NCBI GenBank assembly: GCA_002706765.1
Contig: PAJV01000077.1
Coordinates: 1-64,000, forward strand
DNA from: Gimesia sp.
GTDB taxonomy: Bacteria > Planctomycetota > Planctomycetia > Planctomycetales > Planctomycetaceae
DNA length: 64,000 bases
Direction: 5' to 3'
This document shows, in pieces, positions 1 through 11,900 of this stretch. A program made the position numbers and the translations under genes. The notes under the pieces were generated by a model that had not been told where the DNA came from, made no database searches, and worked only from the letters and a program-made list of their open reading frames with translations. Every line of letters begins with the position of its first letter. The stretch's first letter is position 1.

Positions 1-354
1 CACAATGGTGGTCAGTTTCAAGGAAATGGAAACGGTGGATACACACCTCCACAGCAGCAGTCGAACCCGCTCGTCGGAAAATGGTACCTGCAGGATAACT
101 TGAACGGGACACAGATTCAGATCGCCGTCGCCTTCGGTGCTCAAGGGGAGTTTGCGATGGAAGTGCTGGCAGTCGATTCCAATGGCCAACAGAAACACGA
201 TTCCGACAATGGAACTTACAGAGTCAGTGGCAACACTCTAGTTGTGAACACCAGCGATGGTGCGGAACAGTCAAAGTTCTGGTTTGAAAATGGTGTCCTT
301 TATGTGCAACTGGTTGCTGATGGAACTACCATGGCTTTCCAGAAAGCATCGTGA
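1..354 (+). CDS. C-terminal part of a small beta-rich protein (5' end outside window)
   Basis: The frame is open from base 1, so the gene begins before the window; a TTG codon at 100 is not a convincing start because coding continues upstream of it. The visible part begins with a low-complexity Gly/Asn/Gln/Pro stretch (residues 1-20). An approximately 95-residue domain follows, with alternating hydrophobic residues and turns such as GTYRVSGNTLVV and FWFENGVLYV. This looks like a small lipocalin-like or WD-type beta-barrel. Many planctomycete proteins pair a Gly/Gln-rich linker with such a domain, but no named family is recognised and no catalytic motif is visible. A strong terminator follows 26 bases after the stop, so this is the last gene of its transcript. 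Confidence 0.6.
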   Translation, partial: HNGGQFQGNGNGGYTPPQQQSNPLVGKWYLQDNLNGTQIQIAVAFGAQGEFAMEVLAVDSNGQQKHDSDNGTYRVSGNTLVVNTSDGAEQSKFWFENGVLYVQLVADGTTMAFQKAS

Positions 355-380
355 GTCTGGATGAAAGAGGTTGGTTGTGG

Positions 381-415
381 AAAGCCCTCGTTCCTTGTGA
401 ACGGGGGCTTTTTTT
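381..415 (+). terminator. Rho-independent terminator after the first gene
   Basis: AAAGCCCTCGTTC (381-393) pairs with GAACGGGGGCTTT (399-411) around a 5-base loop, with one G-T wobble, and a run of T follows to 415. The 13-bp stem plus T-tract is a textbook intrinsic terminator, 26 bases after the upstream stop codon. Confidence 0.85.
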
Positions 416-793
416 GTTCCGAAACATTCTCTGCTGAGCTGCCCCCGGTTATGACACCCTGCTATTTGTCACGACATTCCAGACATTCTCGCGAGAGTTC
501 TCGCACTTGGGAAAAGCCCAGTCTTTTCGGTAAGGAAACACAGGGACCATTGCCGCCCGAAATGACTTTTTCATGGTGTGACTGCGATTTAGGAATGCAA
601 TCGCTGTTAGAGATCACAAACTACGCACGACCAAACGATCATAGCTGAGGGAACTCATTCGACTATACTGCCGAGTGGCTTAAAAGATTTGTGGCACTTT
701 TGTGGCAGTCAATTTCGCCTGAGATGAATCAACGACTGAGAAAAGATCTTGACGATTTGTAATTTAGCCCTACTATTATAGTCTCAAACGTAA
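416..793. other. Intergenic stretch with no recognisable gene
   Basis: No ORF here has a ribosome site or recognisable protein similarity. The only local feature noticed is the repeated word TTGTGGCA around 690-705. The insertion sequence begins at about 794. Confidence 0.5.
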
Positions 794-839
794 GGTGGAG
801 ATTGGCGTGTAAAGCGGGTTCTCCCGCACTTTTGATGAT
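794..839. repeat. Left terminal inverted repeat of the IS
   Basis: This 46-bp sequence is the reverse complement of 2528-2573 with two mismatches. It contains a 5-bp stem/4-base loop hairpin at 814-827. Confidence 0.85.
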
Positions 840-2467
840 TAAGCGGTATTCAGGAACCGGGCTCGCAGTAAATCAAAGCTCGCCCTCCCATACATCTGTC
901 GTTTGACCATTTTCAGACGATTGACCTGACCTTCCACCTGGCCATTACTCCATATTGACTCCATCGCTGCTTTTACAGCCTCTTCATCTCGTTTTAAACT
1001 CTTTCCGAAACGACAAATATCAATGGGAGCATCTTCAGAACAGGCCCGCTCCAACCAATTGTCCCAGCCAGCACTGTTTTGCTGCTGAATGAATGTTTGA
1101 AATTCATGGATCAGTTGTGTGGCTTGAAAAATCATTGGTGTCTGCAAAAGCTCCTTCACCAGTTTTTTCTCGTTACGCGCCAGTTCATCAATGGGTTTCC
1201 AAAGTAACCATGAAAGACACATTGAAGAGGGCTGTGGCACCGGCTGCGCATTGTGTAGTATGCTGTTTCCATCTGCCGAAACCTCCATTATTTTTCTCCA
1301 GAATGCAACCTTTCGATTCACGACAGAGTAAGAACCTTCGAATCCCAGCTCTTTCAACCGTTCCCACAAAACAGTTGCCCTGGTCACTCCCGACTCCCAC
1401 ATGGATTTCAATTCATCCAGGTAAGGATCAAGACAACTTGGCCCGGATCGTTTTGCCCGTTCTGGAAAAGCGTCCGCGCGTAAATAGCGTCGCACAGTTC
1501 TCCGACCAACTCGAAGCTGACTTGCGATTTTACGAATGGACATCCCACTCTGATGGAGTTCACAAATCTGTTCATACATCATCCGTTTTTTATTGCGACT
1601 GATATTCTCAGTGTTGGGGGGCGTGGAAGAATTGCTGGGTTGCATATAATCAAGTGGCTGATTTGAGGATAACTGAGATTCACGCTCAGCAAGCAGCTTG
1701 ACACTCTCACGAACCTGCTTCTGATGCCGGTCAATGACTTTCTGTAAAGTTTCGCGGGCATTTTTTACCAGATGCCAGCGGTCTGCGACCTGGATTGCCT
1801 GTGGAGCGCCTTGAGCCGCTCCTTTGGCATATTCTCCCCCACGATCACGGCTGATAATTTCCACGCCAGGATGGGAAACCAGCCAGTTTTCCAGGGAATC
1901 TGAAGTACGATCTGGAAGCAAATCAATGACCTGACGTTTTTCCAGATCACACAAAATCGTTCCATACCGTTGTCCTCGTCGCAAGGCCCAGTCGTCTACT
2001 CCTAATACACGAACGGATGTGATATCTCGCCGGGAACTGGCACGAATCCGACGCAAAAGAGTATCCGCACTGCAGGACATTCCAATAAAGCTGGAAAACT
2101 TCTTTCCTGGTTCTCCCCCCAGCAGGAACCCGATCTGCCTCTGGACCTTAGAAAGACGAAGGGTTGTTCGCGCATAAGGCTGAATCAGATCATTGAGACG
2201 TTCTGTAAAGATTTTGCGATTACAGGTATCATTAATACAGACGAATCGTCGGACTTGGAGAATGAGTTGTGTCTTTTGACCAAAGCAAGGGAGGTCACTC
2301 GGCGAACGCGTGTATCGACTGTGGATACGGTGAGAATTTTGTTGGCATTCAGGGCAACAAGCCTGTGAATCGACCGCTTGAAGGTAAATCAGTAAATGAT
2401 TTTCATCTTGGAGCATCCGCTGAATCTTCAAACCGTGAATTTTGGGGAACACAATGAGATCAGGCAT
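839..2467 (-). CDS. ISL3-family transposase
   Basis: A 542-residue transposase. The N-terminus has a Cys zinc-binding region (CCPECQQNSHR and, about 40 residues on, CINDTCNRKIF). The DDE catalytic core follows: VLGVDDWALRRGQRYGT, then SRDRGGEYAKGA and the ADRWHLVKNA block, and finally the glutamate region SNGQVEGQVNRLKMVKRQMYG. A helix-turn-helix of the SIRKIASQLRVGRRTVRRYL type is inserted in the middle, as in the longer ISL3 members. The start at 2467 is preferred because GGAG lies 8 bases upstream; a TTG nine codons further up is also possible. No frameshift or internal stop is present, so the protein looks functional. It catalyses cut-and-paste movement of its own element. Confidence 0.92.
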   Translation of the reverse strand: MPDLIVFPKIHGLKIQRMLQDENHLLIYLQAVDSQACCPECQQNSHRIHSRYTRSPSDLPCFGQKTQLILQVRRFVCINDTCNRKIFTERLNDLIQPYARTTLRLSKVQRQIGFLLGGEPGKKFSSFIGMSCSADTLLRRIRASSRRDITSVRVLGVDDWALRRGQRYGTILCDLEKRQVIDLLPDRTSDSLENWLVSHPGVEIISRDRGGEYAKGAAQGAPQAIQVADRWHLVKNARETLQKVIDRHQKQVRESVKLLAERESQLSSNQPLDYMQPSNSSTPPNTENISRNKKRMMYEQICELHQSGMSIRKIASQLRVGRRTVRRYLRADAFPERAKRSGPSCLDPYLDELKSMWESGVTRATVLWERLKELGFEGSYSVVNRKVAFWRKIMEVSADGNSILHNAQPVPQPSSMCLSWLLWKPIDELARNEKKLVKELLQTPMIFQATQLIHEFQTFIQQQNSAGWDNWLERACSEDAPIDICRFGKSLKRDEEAVKAAMESIWSNGQVEGQVNRLKMVKRQMYGRASFDLLRARFLNTA

Positions 2468-2527
2468 CCTTACTACTCCGTTATTCAGGAACAAACCCCC
2501 GAATTATACGGATTATCAGACACTCAG

Positions 2528-2573
2528 ATCATCAAAAGTGCGGGAGAACCCGCTTTGCACGCCAATCTCCATC
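2528..2573. repeat. Right terminal inverted repeat of the IS
   Basis: It pairs with 794-839 in inverted orientation. The same sequence recurs in decayed form at 2826-2922. Confidence 0.85.
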
Positions 2574-2593
2574 CCACTTTTCAGTATTGACGT

Positions 2594-2828
2594 TTAGCTT
2601 AGCCTGGGCCTTCTGAAATGTATGAAAACCAACACATACAAATCTACAAGTCCCCGCGGTGCCCCGGCTCGTTTCTTAGATAAATCGCATGCCCAGAGTG
2701 TTTCTGCATGAGTTTTGAGAAACTGGTGTCAGTACCCAGTACTTCATTTCGGACTCGGTTCGATCCCTGCTTCCTTGACGATGTTCTTCACGGTTTGAGG
2801 GTAGATTCGGGAGACGCACCTTAGGACT
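2594..2828 (-). pseudogene. Remnant of an integrase-core (rve) transposase
   Basis: Reverse-strand translation gives CVSRIYPQTVKNIVKEAGIE followed by PSPK and a stop. After a frame change it gives QFLKTHAETLWACD and then RGLVDLYVLVFIHF. This order and wording match the centre of planctomycete integrase-core transposases: a helix-turn-helix tail, the 'FL..HA.TLW.CDF' strand carrying the first catalytic Asp, then 'GL.D.YVLVFIH'. Both ends of the gene are missing and the frame is broken, so it cannot be functional. It lies between the intact IS right end and a decayed copy of the same end, which suggests repeated insertion into an older element. Confidence 0.75.
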
Positions 2829-2922
2829 CCGATATTCAGGAACATACCCGTGAATTATACAGATTATCAGACTGTCAGCTCATCAAAAGTCCGGCAGAAT
2901 CCGCTTCGCACGCCAATCTCCA
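2826..2922 (-). repeat. Decayed duplicate of the ISL3 right end
   Basis: This stretch aligns without gaps to 2475-2572, the end of the transposase gene's 5' region plus the right inverted repeat, with roughly 12 mismatches in 97 bases by eye. It is in the same orientation, and the hairpin of the inverted repeat is disrupted (CCGGCAGAATCCGC). It marks an earlier, mostly deleted insertion of a related IS. Confidence 0.8.
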
Positions 2923-2954
2923 ACAGGGAACATTCGGATTCTTAGTGCTGTTCT

Positions 2955-5900
2955 CTACAGAACAATCAGATCAATATCTTCAGTCATGTCCGAGAAGAAA
3001 TCATCGATCTTCTTTTCGGACTGCTGAGTGGCTTCATTTAGCTTTTCCAGGAAGTCAGGCAGTTTACGAACGCCGGGATCCAGAGTTTTCTGCATCACGC
3101 CTTCAGTTGCGTGGTCTACTCCAAGAATGTGTCCGAGTTCGTGCATGATCACGGTCCAGAAATCGATCTGATTCGAGGCCGGGCCGTCATCCAATGCAAT
3201 TAATGTTAATTCACTGGAATAAACAAATTCGGAGTGATCAAAGGGGGTGGTATCGATAAACCAGCCATATCCTCCAGCATTCGTATCAATATAAATCGTA
3301 TTGGAAATGACATGCCCGAGTGTATCTCCCTGCAAATCAATAACCTGGATAGTTACCTGCGACAGTGAATTCTGTTGAGCAGGGTCGAGTTGTGGCTGAA
3401 TATGGTCCACAATCGAGGTCAACGTATTTTCAGCAGATGATTGAGTCACTATTTCTGGATCTGGCTGTGCTTCTTCCTGAGAATTGACGAGTAGGCGTTG
3501 ATTCCAGACCTCGGGATAATTGTCAGGATAAGCAACAGAGTGATTGTCGGTTTTATTTTTTCCGTAGTTTCCAACAAGCAGGATTAAATCTCGATAATTA
3601 ACCCTGTCGTCCTGATTCAGGTCAGCGATCCAGTTGTATTGTGAATCAGACTCGCTGGGAACACTATTATAAACGCCAACTAACAGAATCAGGTCTCTAT
3701 AGTTGATTTTATCATCATCATTGAAGTCAAACGGGTTGGCCCAGATTTCAGTTTGAAAGGAGGATGATATAGCTGTATTGACGGGAACATTCCCAATCAG
3801 AGCAACCTGTTGTGAACCAATCATAAAGTCCAGGTTGTAGGGGCCGATACTATTGCCGTCCAGATCGACTACAACCTGATCTGTAGCAAGAGGTTCAAAT
3901 TTCAATCTCGCAAAGAGCAGAAAACCGGATGCCCCCAAGTGTTCTGAACCAGTTTCCGCGTAGATTCCTGTGACTGTTCCCGCCTGGTCATCAATGGTTC
4001 CTGACTGACTATTGGTAAAACCAGCACCGAATTCAATTTCTGTGGCTGAAGTGAAAGAGGTTTCATAGCTGAAATCCAAAGCTGCTGCAAAGACTCCCTG
4101 GTCTGTCGGGACGCTGGTATCAATCCAGAATTCTACCCAGTAGGTATCCCACTCACTGACATGATTCAGATGTGTGGGTAAAGTATCCGATTCTCCTGAG
4201 AGTTCTGTAATCGTAGGAGTATCTACGATGCGAAGTTGAATCTCTGCCGACCCGCTTGCCTCATCCACGATGGTGACTTCACCCAGATCATCTGCCAGCA
4301 CGACATTTAATCCATTTGCCTGGAGTTGAGAGAGCTGTACCTGGAAGATTTCATCATTTTCAATAATATCAGAGTCGGTAATGGAAATGGTGATGGTTTT
4401 CGTCAGTTCTCCCGGCAGAAAAGTTAATGTGCCAGAAGTATCAGTGTAATCGGAAGAACTGAGGGCTGTCAGGTCGTTTAAGTTGTAATCGACGCTGATC
4501 GTTTCTGTGGCAGGTAGATCGAGTGAAACGGTCACCAGCGCCTTACCCACATCTTCAGAGACGGCGATGTCGTTGATGGAGATTTCCGCACGATCATCAT
4601 TTTCTATAGTGAGGATCGCTCCCGGATCGGCAATGCGGGCATGGCCTGTGACATTCAGTAATTTGATGCCAAATGTTTCGTCGGTTTCCAGCAGAGTATC
4701 ACCATAAAGGCGAATGGAAATGGTCTGGATTTGAGAAAAGGCGTCCGGTTCACTTTCAAAAACAATGGTGCCGGCTGTGCTGTCATAATCGCCGTCTGCG
4801 AAGGTGGCGGTGCCGTCCACGGTGTGGAAATCAACGGTCGCCCCAAAAATCAGTTCTCCAGGTTTTGTGGCGGTGCGTGTGACATTCGCAGTGATCAGGC
4901 GGGAGCCATCGTCTGCTTCTGTGACGCTGACGTCGTCGATCGTGATGGTCGGGTTTTGCGGAAATCCGTAAAGATAGAGCGAGCCTGTATTGAAGGTGAC
5001 ATCGTCATCATAGCGAGCGCTGATCAATAGCATGTCGTTTGCGGCAACAAAGCTCACTCCATAAAAATCACTGGTATAAGCATCCGGTGAACTGAATTTC
5101 TGCTGTTCAACCCAGACCTGATTTACCTGCTCAAACCGGTAGACGGCTCCGTTTCCATCGACTCCTGTCGGATCAGACATTGCGGAAACGAAAATCTGCT
5201 CATTATGGATTTCGACATAATTTCCAAAGTAGGAATTCGAAGTAGCGTCCGATGCAACCAAATTCTGTAAGGGCGACCATAACCCATTTTCAGGGTTGCG
5301 CTGGTAAAGAATGGCTTTACCAGCACTTTGAGGATAATTGAGATAGGATGGTGCACCAATTAAGAGCAGATCTCCTTCCAGGCTGACCGAAGAGCCAAAT
5401 CTCCCATACGGGCCAGGTGTAGACTCTTTCAGCTTCTGAGATTGCGTCCAGACGCCATCCTGCTCAGTAAAAACGTAAACGGCTCCACTCTTTGGATAAG
5501 TTTCAGATTCATACAAAGCTCCGACGACAATCGTAGAATTCTCGAAGTCTATTGTATTGGCGAAAAACATCTCCTCTACTGCGTCGTCTGCTACCAGTTT
5601 TACTGTCTCGGTCCAGACTCCATCCTCTCGCGTAAAGACATAAGTGGAACCCGTGTTGTTATTGTCTCCCCTTGCTCCGACAACAATCGTGTCATCTTCG
5701 ATAGCAACAATCCCACCAAAATAACTGTTAAACCCGGCATCGGATGCATTCAGTTCCTGCTGGAAGGTCCAGATGCCGTTTGAGCGTGTGTAGACATATG
5801 CGGATCCTATGTCATCTTCAGTTCCATCGCCTTGTGGAGCCCCCACAACGGCGGTATCTCCACTGATATCCACCGACCAGCCATAATTGTCGGAATAGCT

Positions 5901-8900
5901 GTCGGCATCGGAAGCAAATAAAGTTGACTGATAGTCCCAGGTATCATCACCAGAATAGTCTGGGGTGCCTTGATCATTCCTGACATAGATGAAAGCGCCT
6001 CCATAGCTGAGAAAGGGTCCTTCCGAGCCGTTATAAATATGATTCCAACCAGGTGAACCGGAAATCAGCGTGTCACCATCGATTGCGTTGTCATAACCAA
6101 AGAGATCAGCGGGATGGACGGTTCCTTCGGCATATAGTTTGGAATTCCATTCATAATCGCCGAGATCGTCATCTTTAATGGTGATTGTAGCGCGGTCGTC
6201 AGAGAAGATGATATTCAATCCATCAGTCTGGATATTGCTGAGTTGCACATCAAACGTTTCCAGCAGTTCTACCTGGGCACTGTCGACCAGATCAATTTCG
6301 ATGGTCTGGTGCATTGTTCCCGGGGTGAAGGTGAGTGTACCGGCTCTGGCGAGGTAGTCGCTGGAGGCAGTCGCGCTCTGATCGAGAGTGATATAATCAA
6401 CCGAAACCGGCCCGTCAACTGATTTGTCAAGCGAGACAGTGATCAGAGCCTTGCCGGCGGCTTCGTTGACTCTCAGATCCTGGACTGTAATTGCCGCCTG
6501 ATCATCATCACGGATCGTGATTAAACCCTGATCGTCGGCGAAGACGACATTCAGTCCATTTGCATTGAGGTCAGTCAGATTGAACAAGAACGTTTCATCG
6601 TTTTCGACCTGATCTGTATCAATAATCGGGATACGGTAAGTATGTATCCGTGCATTAAATGGCACGAGCATGACACCGGACCGGTTCACATAATCCTCTG
6701 ATTCGACCGCGGTTTGATCCGTTGTATTGAAGTAAAGATTAATGTCTGTTTTAACGGCGGCACTGAGGGAGATGGTGACCGTGGCATATCCCACATCTTC
6801 ATCTACGATGACATCGTCAACAGAAAACTCCGCCTGGTCATCTTCCAGGATCGTGACCAGACCTCGATTTTTCGCAAATTCGATTCTATTCCCGGTAGAC
6901 TGAATATCCGAAAGATCTACAAAAAATAAACGGTCGCGTTCCACCCAGTCGGAATCGATGATCGGGATGATGATGGATTGAGTCTGTTCTCCCGGATTAA
7001 AGGTGATCGTGCCTGAAGTGCTCTCGTAGTGATAAACACTGTTAGCAGTATAATTAGCGGTAGCGTAATTCACACTTACGCTGGAGTCGAGCGGTTGATC
7101 AAGCGAGACGGTCAGCGTGGCCATTCCTGAATCTTCAGAGATGGTTACATTATTTATAAAGAGCGAAGTATATTCGTCACTGATAATCGTGATTTTTGAC
7201 TGAGAGTCGGCAAGATTCACATGAAAGCCATCAGCCTGCAGATTCGTGAGATTCACGAAGAATGATTCTGCTGCTTCGTTGTGTTCATCATTCAGGATTT
7301 CCAGAGTGATGGTCTGGGTGGTTTCACCTGGATTAAACGTGAGCGTTCCCGAAGTCGAAATATAATCGGTAGTACTGAGTGCAGTCCCGTTCAGTGTAGC
7401 AAAATCGACGGTAAACGCGCTGGGGATCGGATGATCCAGTGATACGGTCAGATTCACGGTTCCGGCATCTTCATTGATAGTGAGATCATCGATTGAGAGC
7501 GAAGCCTGATCATCATCGAGAATGCTGATCTCTCCAATAGAATCAGACAGGGTGACCTGGTCGCCTGCTACCTGTAGATTGTAAAGCTGCACCTGCAGAG
7601 TTTCGGTGAGCTCGACGTTGTCTGAATCCACAATGGAAACGTCGATGGTTTTCGTCACTTCGCCCGGATTGAAAGTCAGAGTGCCGCTGTTGGTGAGATA
7701 GTCAGAGTTAACGACAGCGGTGCCGTCGATCGTAAGGAAGTCTACTGAAAAAGCAGTCGTCAGCGTCCGGTCAAGTGATACAGTCAGAGTGGCAGTCCCG
7801 AGATCTTCATTGACCTCGATGTTATTAATAGAGAGTTTTGCCTGGTCGTTATCCCGAATCATAATTTCTGCCTGGTCGTCAGCAAGGTCGACATGAGAAC
7901 CGTTCTGCTGCAGGCTGGAGAGCTTGACGAAAAATGACTCTGCTGATTCCTCTAAGGCGTCATCCAGGATTGTCAAACTGATGGTTTGTGTGGTCTCGCC
8001 GATATCAAATGTAAGTGTTCCCGGCGTGGCTGTGTAATCAAAATCGACCATAGCCGTGCCATCAAGTATTTCAAAATCAACCGTGATGCTGGTCAGCAGT
8101 GGCTGATCGAGAGAGACTGTCAGCAGGACCGTGCCGGCATTTTCATCGACGCTGAGGTCCTGTACTGAAAGACTGGACCGGTCGTCATCGCGAATGGTGA
8201 CTTCTCCCTGCGAATCGGTGAGGTTGACGTCCAGTCCCGCAGCCTGCAGATTCAGCAGGTTGACCAGGAAGGTTTCGTCGGCTTCACCCAGAGTTGAATC
8301 GATCAGCGGGATTTCAATTGTCTGTGTGGTGTCACCGGGGTTAAAAGTCAGAGTGCCTGTTGAGAACTGGTAATCAGAACCACTGGATGCTGTACCATCG
8401 GCGGTGGAGTAGTCGACAGAAAACTCCCTCAAGGCGGCTTGATCGAGAGAGACTGTTACTAATGCTATGCCCGCATTTTCGTCGACTGAAATATCATTAA
8501 TGGAGAGGAGTGTCGGGTCGTCGTCCTGGATCGTGACTACAGCCTGGCTGTCGGCCAGAGTGGGCTGGAATGCGTCGGACTGTGGACTGGACAGATTGAC
8601 CAGAAAGGTTTCATCCAGCTCGGTGATGTCAGAATCGGTGAGTGTGATGTGAATGGTCTGCGTCGTGTCACCGGGGTTGAACGTCAGTGTGCCTGTTTTG
8701 GACTGGTAGTCAGAACCGCTGGAGGCGGTATTGTCTGCAGTGGCGTAATCAACAGTGACCGCTGAGGTGAGCGCCTGATTGAGCGTTACCGTGATGGTTG
8801 CGGTTCCTGAGTCTTCAACGACCGTTACATCATTGATTGATAAAGTTGGCTGATCGGCATCGACAATCGTCACCTCAGCCTGACTGTCTGTGAGGACTAC

Positions 8901-11900
8901 TGCCGAGCTGGTGGTCTGAAGGTTGGAGAGGTTCACCAGTAACGTTTTAATGGCTTCGATCTGGCTGGAGTTAAAGACAGGAATGGAGATTGTTTTTGAC
9001 GTCTCGCCCGGGTTGAAGGTCAGTGTGCCCGTTGTTGCCTGGTAGTCGATAGTATTGATGGCTGTCTGATCGACGGTGGTAAAGTCGATGGAGACCGGAG
9101 CATCAATTTCCTGGTTCAGTGAGACCGTTACATGCGCGGTCTGCGCATCGCTATGGACAGTCAGATCATCGATGTTGAGATTTATCTGATCGTCGTTTTC
9201 GATGGTCACTTTCGCTTTACGTTTCCTTAACAAAACGGGAACCGAAGGATCCGAAAGCGAAACATAGAAGTACTCATCCGATTCTGGATTGGTATCTCCA
9301 GTGATGTTGATCAGGATGGTTTTCGTATACGAGGAAGCACCGGAACTGGTGTCGAAAGAGAGCGTGCCCGTCTGGGACTGGTAATCGTTGCCGGCGGTGG
9401 TGGCTGTACCATCAGAGGTCGCGAAGGCGAACGAAACATTATTCCCGGGAATCAGATCGAGGTTGTTGCCGGTGAGTGTGACGGTCAACTGGAGCGACTG
9501 AGTACCAGCATTGCCTTCCACAATGCTGGCATCCTCAATGGAGATTTCAGGAAGCGGGCGCCGATTGATAACGTACACCTCTCCGATGGAGCGGGGATCT
9601 CCGTTTGATGCATGAGTGAAGATATTATTTCCATTGATAGCGACTGAGGAGCCAAAGAGTGAGCGGTACTCTCTCGCGTCGGGATTTAAGGAGAGTTCGG
9701 TCTCGATCAAACTGTCCCAGCCGGAAGATCCGTCATAGATATAGAGCCCTACCCGTTCCCCGGATCCAGAACTATTGCCGACAACCAGCGTGTGCCCGGA
9801 GAGGTCAATGTGCTCTCCATAGAAAAACGTATAGCGGGTATCGGTGGCAATCAAAGTTGTCTGTACAGGCTGATCCCAGCCGGCACTGTAATCGAGCAGA
9901 TACACGACTCCGTTTATGGTTGAGACATCGTTATAGGTAGCAGAAACGGCTACCTGGTTACCGTCGATGGTGACTGCTTTCCCCAGGAGTTCATAGGTCA
10001 GCGGCTCGTTAATAGTCAGCCTGTGCTGCGTGGCTGTTGTTCTCCAACTGGTACTTCCCTTTTCGAACAGGTAGACGGCACCCGTGTCTCCTTTTTCCGG
10101 TGCGCCGACGATGATACGGTCCCCGTCGATATCGATGCTCTGACCAAATTTGTCTCCGAATGAGCCATCATCGGCGTAGAGAACTGTTTCTACGGGGCTC
10201 AAAGTGGACCAGTCTGATCCCCGTTTGACATAGACGGAAATCACACCTGAAGTAGAAAAGTTGCCGGTCGCCTCTGGTTGACCGATGACAATCGTGTCTC
10301 CACTGACGGCCATGTTGGAAACGTCACTGTTTTTATAAGTATATTTCGACAGCAGTGGACTGACTTTGGGGGGAAGCAGCGTCCAGTCAGCTCCGTTACG
10401 TTCGTAGATATAAACTTCATCTTTCCCTGAAGTCAGTCTCGCTCCAACCAGAATCGTTCCACCGTCAATGGCGACCCGGGTTCCAAATCCAGTGACTGCA
10501 GAGGGATCGGGAGGAAGGAGGCTCCTGACAAAATCCCAGGTATCATCGGTGTCGTCAGAGGGCGTTCCCTGGTCGTTCCGGGAGTAGAGATAGACCATTC
10601 CCTCTGGAACAAGGGATGAGTCGGTGCCCGCCGCCGAGACGACCATATAGTCTCCGTCGGTGGCGATGGTGTTTCCGAAACGATCAGCGCCATTATGTGA
10701 TGGCTGATTTTCACCAGGGAGCAGTTCATCGGACTGGGCCCAATTGTTACTGCCTGTTTTTTCGTAGGTAAAAATCGAGCCGCTGTTCGACCCGACGGAA
10801 TCGTTTTCCGGCGCACCAATGACGATTGTGTTGCCGGAAGTGGCCACTCCGTAACCGAAACCGATGTTTGAACCGGCTCCGGGCGAGATGACCTGATCAA
10901 GCGTGGTGCTGTACCAGGTTGATCCGGTTTTACGATAAATATAGGTTTTCGAGACGTTCTCAGCACCCACGATCAGTCTGTCTGCAGTCAGTGCCAGATC
11001 ACTGCCAAACTCATCATACTGAATTCCAGAATCGAATATCACTTCAGAGGGGGCAAGAGTACTCCAGTCTGTTCCATTCCGGGTGAAAATCTGAACGGAA
11101 CCGATAGCATAGCTGTTACTGTCTTTCTTAACACTGCTGATTGCCACGTCCACGCCATTCGTAGCCACCTTGGAGCCGAATCTGCCGAGCTCTGTGCCGT
11201 TTCTCGGGAGGAGTTTAGCAATGGTCGGAGACAAGGTGGACCAGTCGGCACCATTTTTGGTGACGACATAAGCGGCACCACTCCAATATCCATTCGGGCC
11301 TGCATACCTGGCGCCGACCACGATCAGGTCTCCGTGAATAGCCACGGCATTCCCAAAAGCATCTAATGAATGCAGATCAGCCGGCTTTATATCCGAGATT
11401 TTCGGGGCCGCCCAAGTCTCACCCTGTTTTTCCAGAATGTAAGCTGCACCGCTGCTGTTCACATTGCCGGTCCTGCCGCCTTCGGCTCCCACCACAATCG
11501 TATCTTCGTAAATGGCCACGGCGCTGCCGAACTGGGCGGTATTGTACAAGCCTTGGATGGTGACCGATTCCACCTGTGGGGGCTGAGAAGTCCAGCCGCT
11601 TCCCGATCTGGTGAAGATGTAGACGGTTCCCGAAGATTCATGTTTGGCTCCCACGACGATGGTATCGCCATACACGGCGATGGAACTGCCAAAAGAAGAA
11701 TGATTATCCTGAAACTCATCAGGGGTGAGTGCCGTCTGGAAGTCCCAGATATCGTCGGTTTGATCAGTGGCGGTTCCATTCTGATTCCGGGTGTAGACAT
11801 ACACGGCCCCCGGACCAGCATCGGGATATGCCGCCTTTCCCGACAACAGGAGTTCCGGAACTCCCACCACCATCGTATCTCCGTCGATGGCGATACTGCG

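Larger units (their letters stand above)
794..2573 (-). mobile_element. Complete ISL3-family insertion sequence
   Basis: One transposase gene is enclosed by inverted repeats at 794-839 and 2528-2573. They match at about 44 of 46 positions and each contains the hairpin GCGGG-TTCT-CCCGC. The transposase stop codon lies on the inner edge of the left repeat, as is common in compact IS elements. I could not find the 8-bp direct target repeat usual for ISL3 (left flank AAACGTAA, right flank CCACTTTT), so the insertion is either old or followed by rearrangement. The transposase frame is intact and the ends are nearly identical, so the copy may still be active. Confidence 0.85.

Noticed and set aside
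361..648. 95-codon forward ORF after the first gene
   Set aside because: It begins inside the terminator region, has no ribosome site and no recognisable protein pattern.
1093..1602. 169-codon forward ORF
   Set aside because: It lies wholly opposite the transposase gene in another frame and has no independent support.
786..2581. 8-bp target duplication around the IS
   Set aside because: The flanks AAACGTAA and CCACTTTT do not match.
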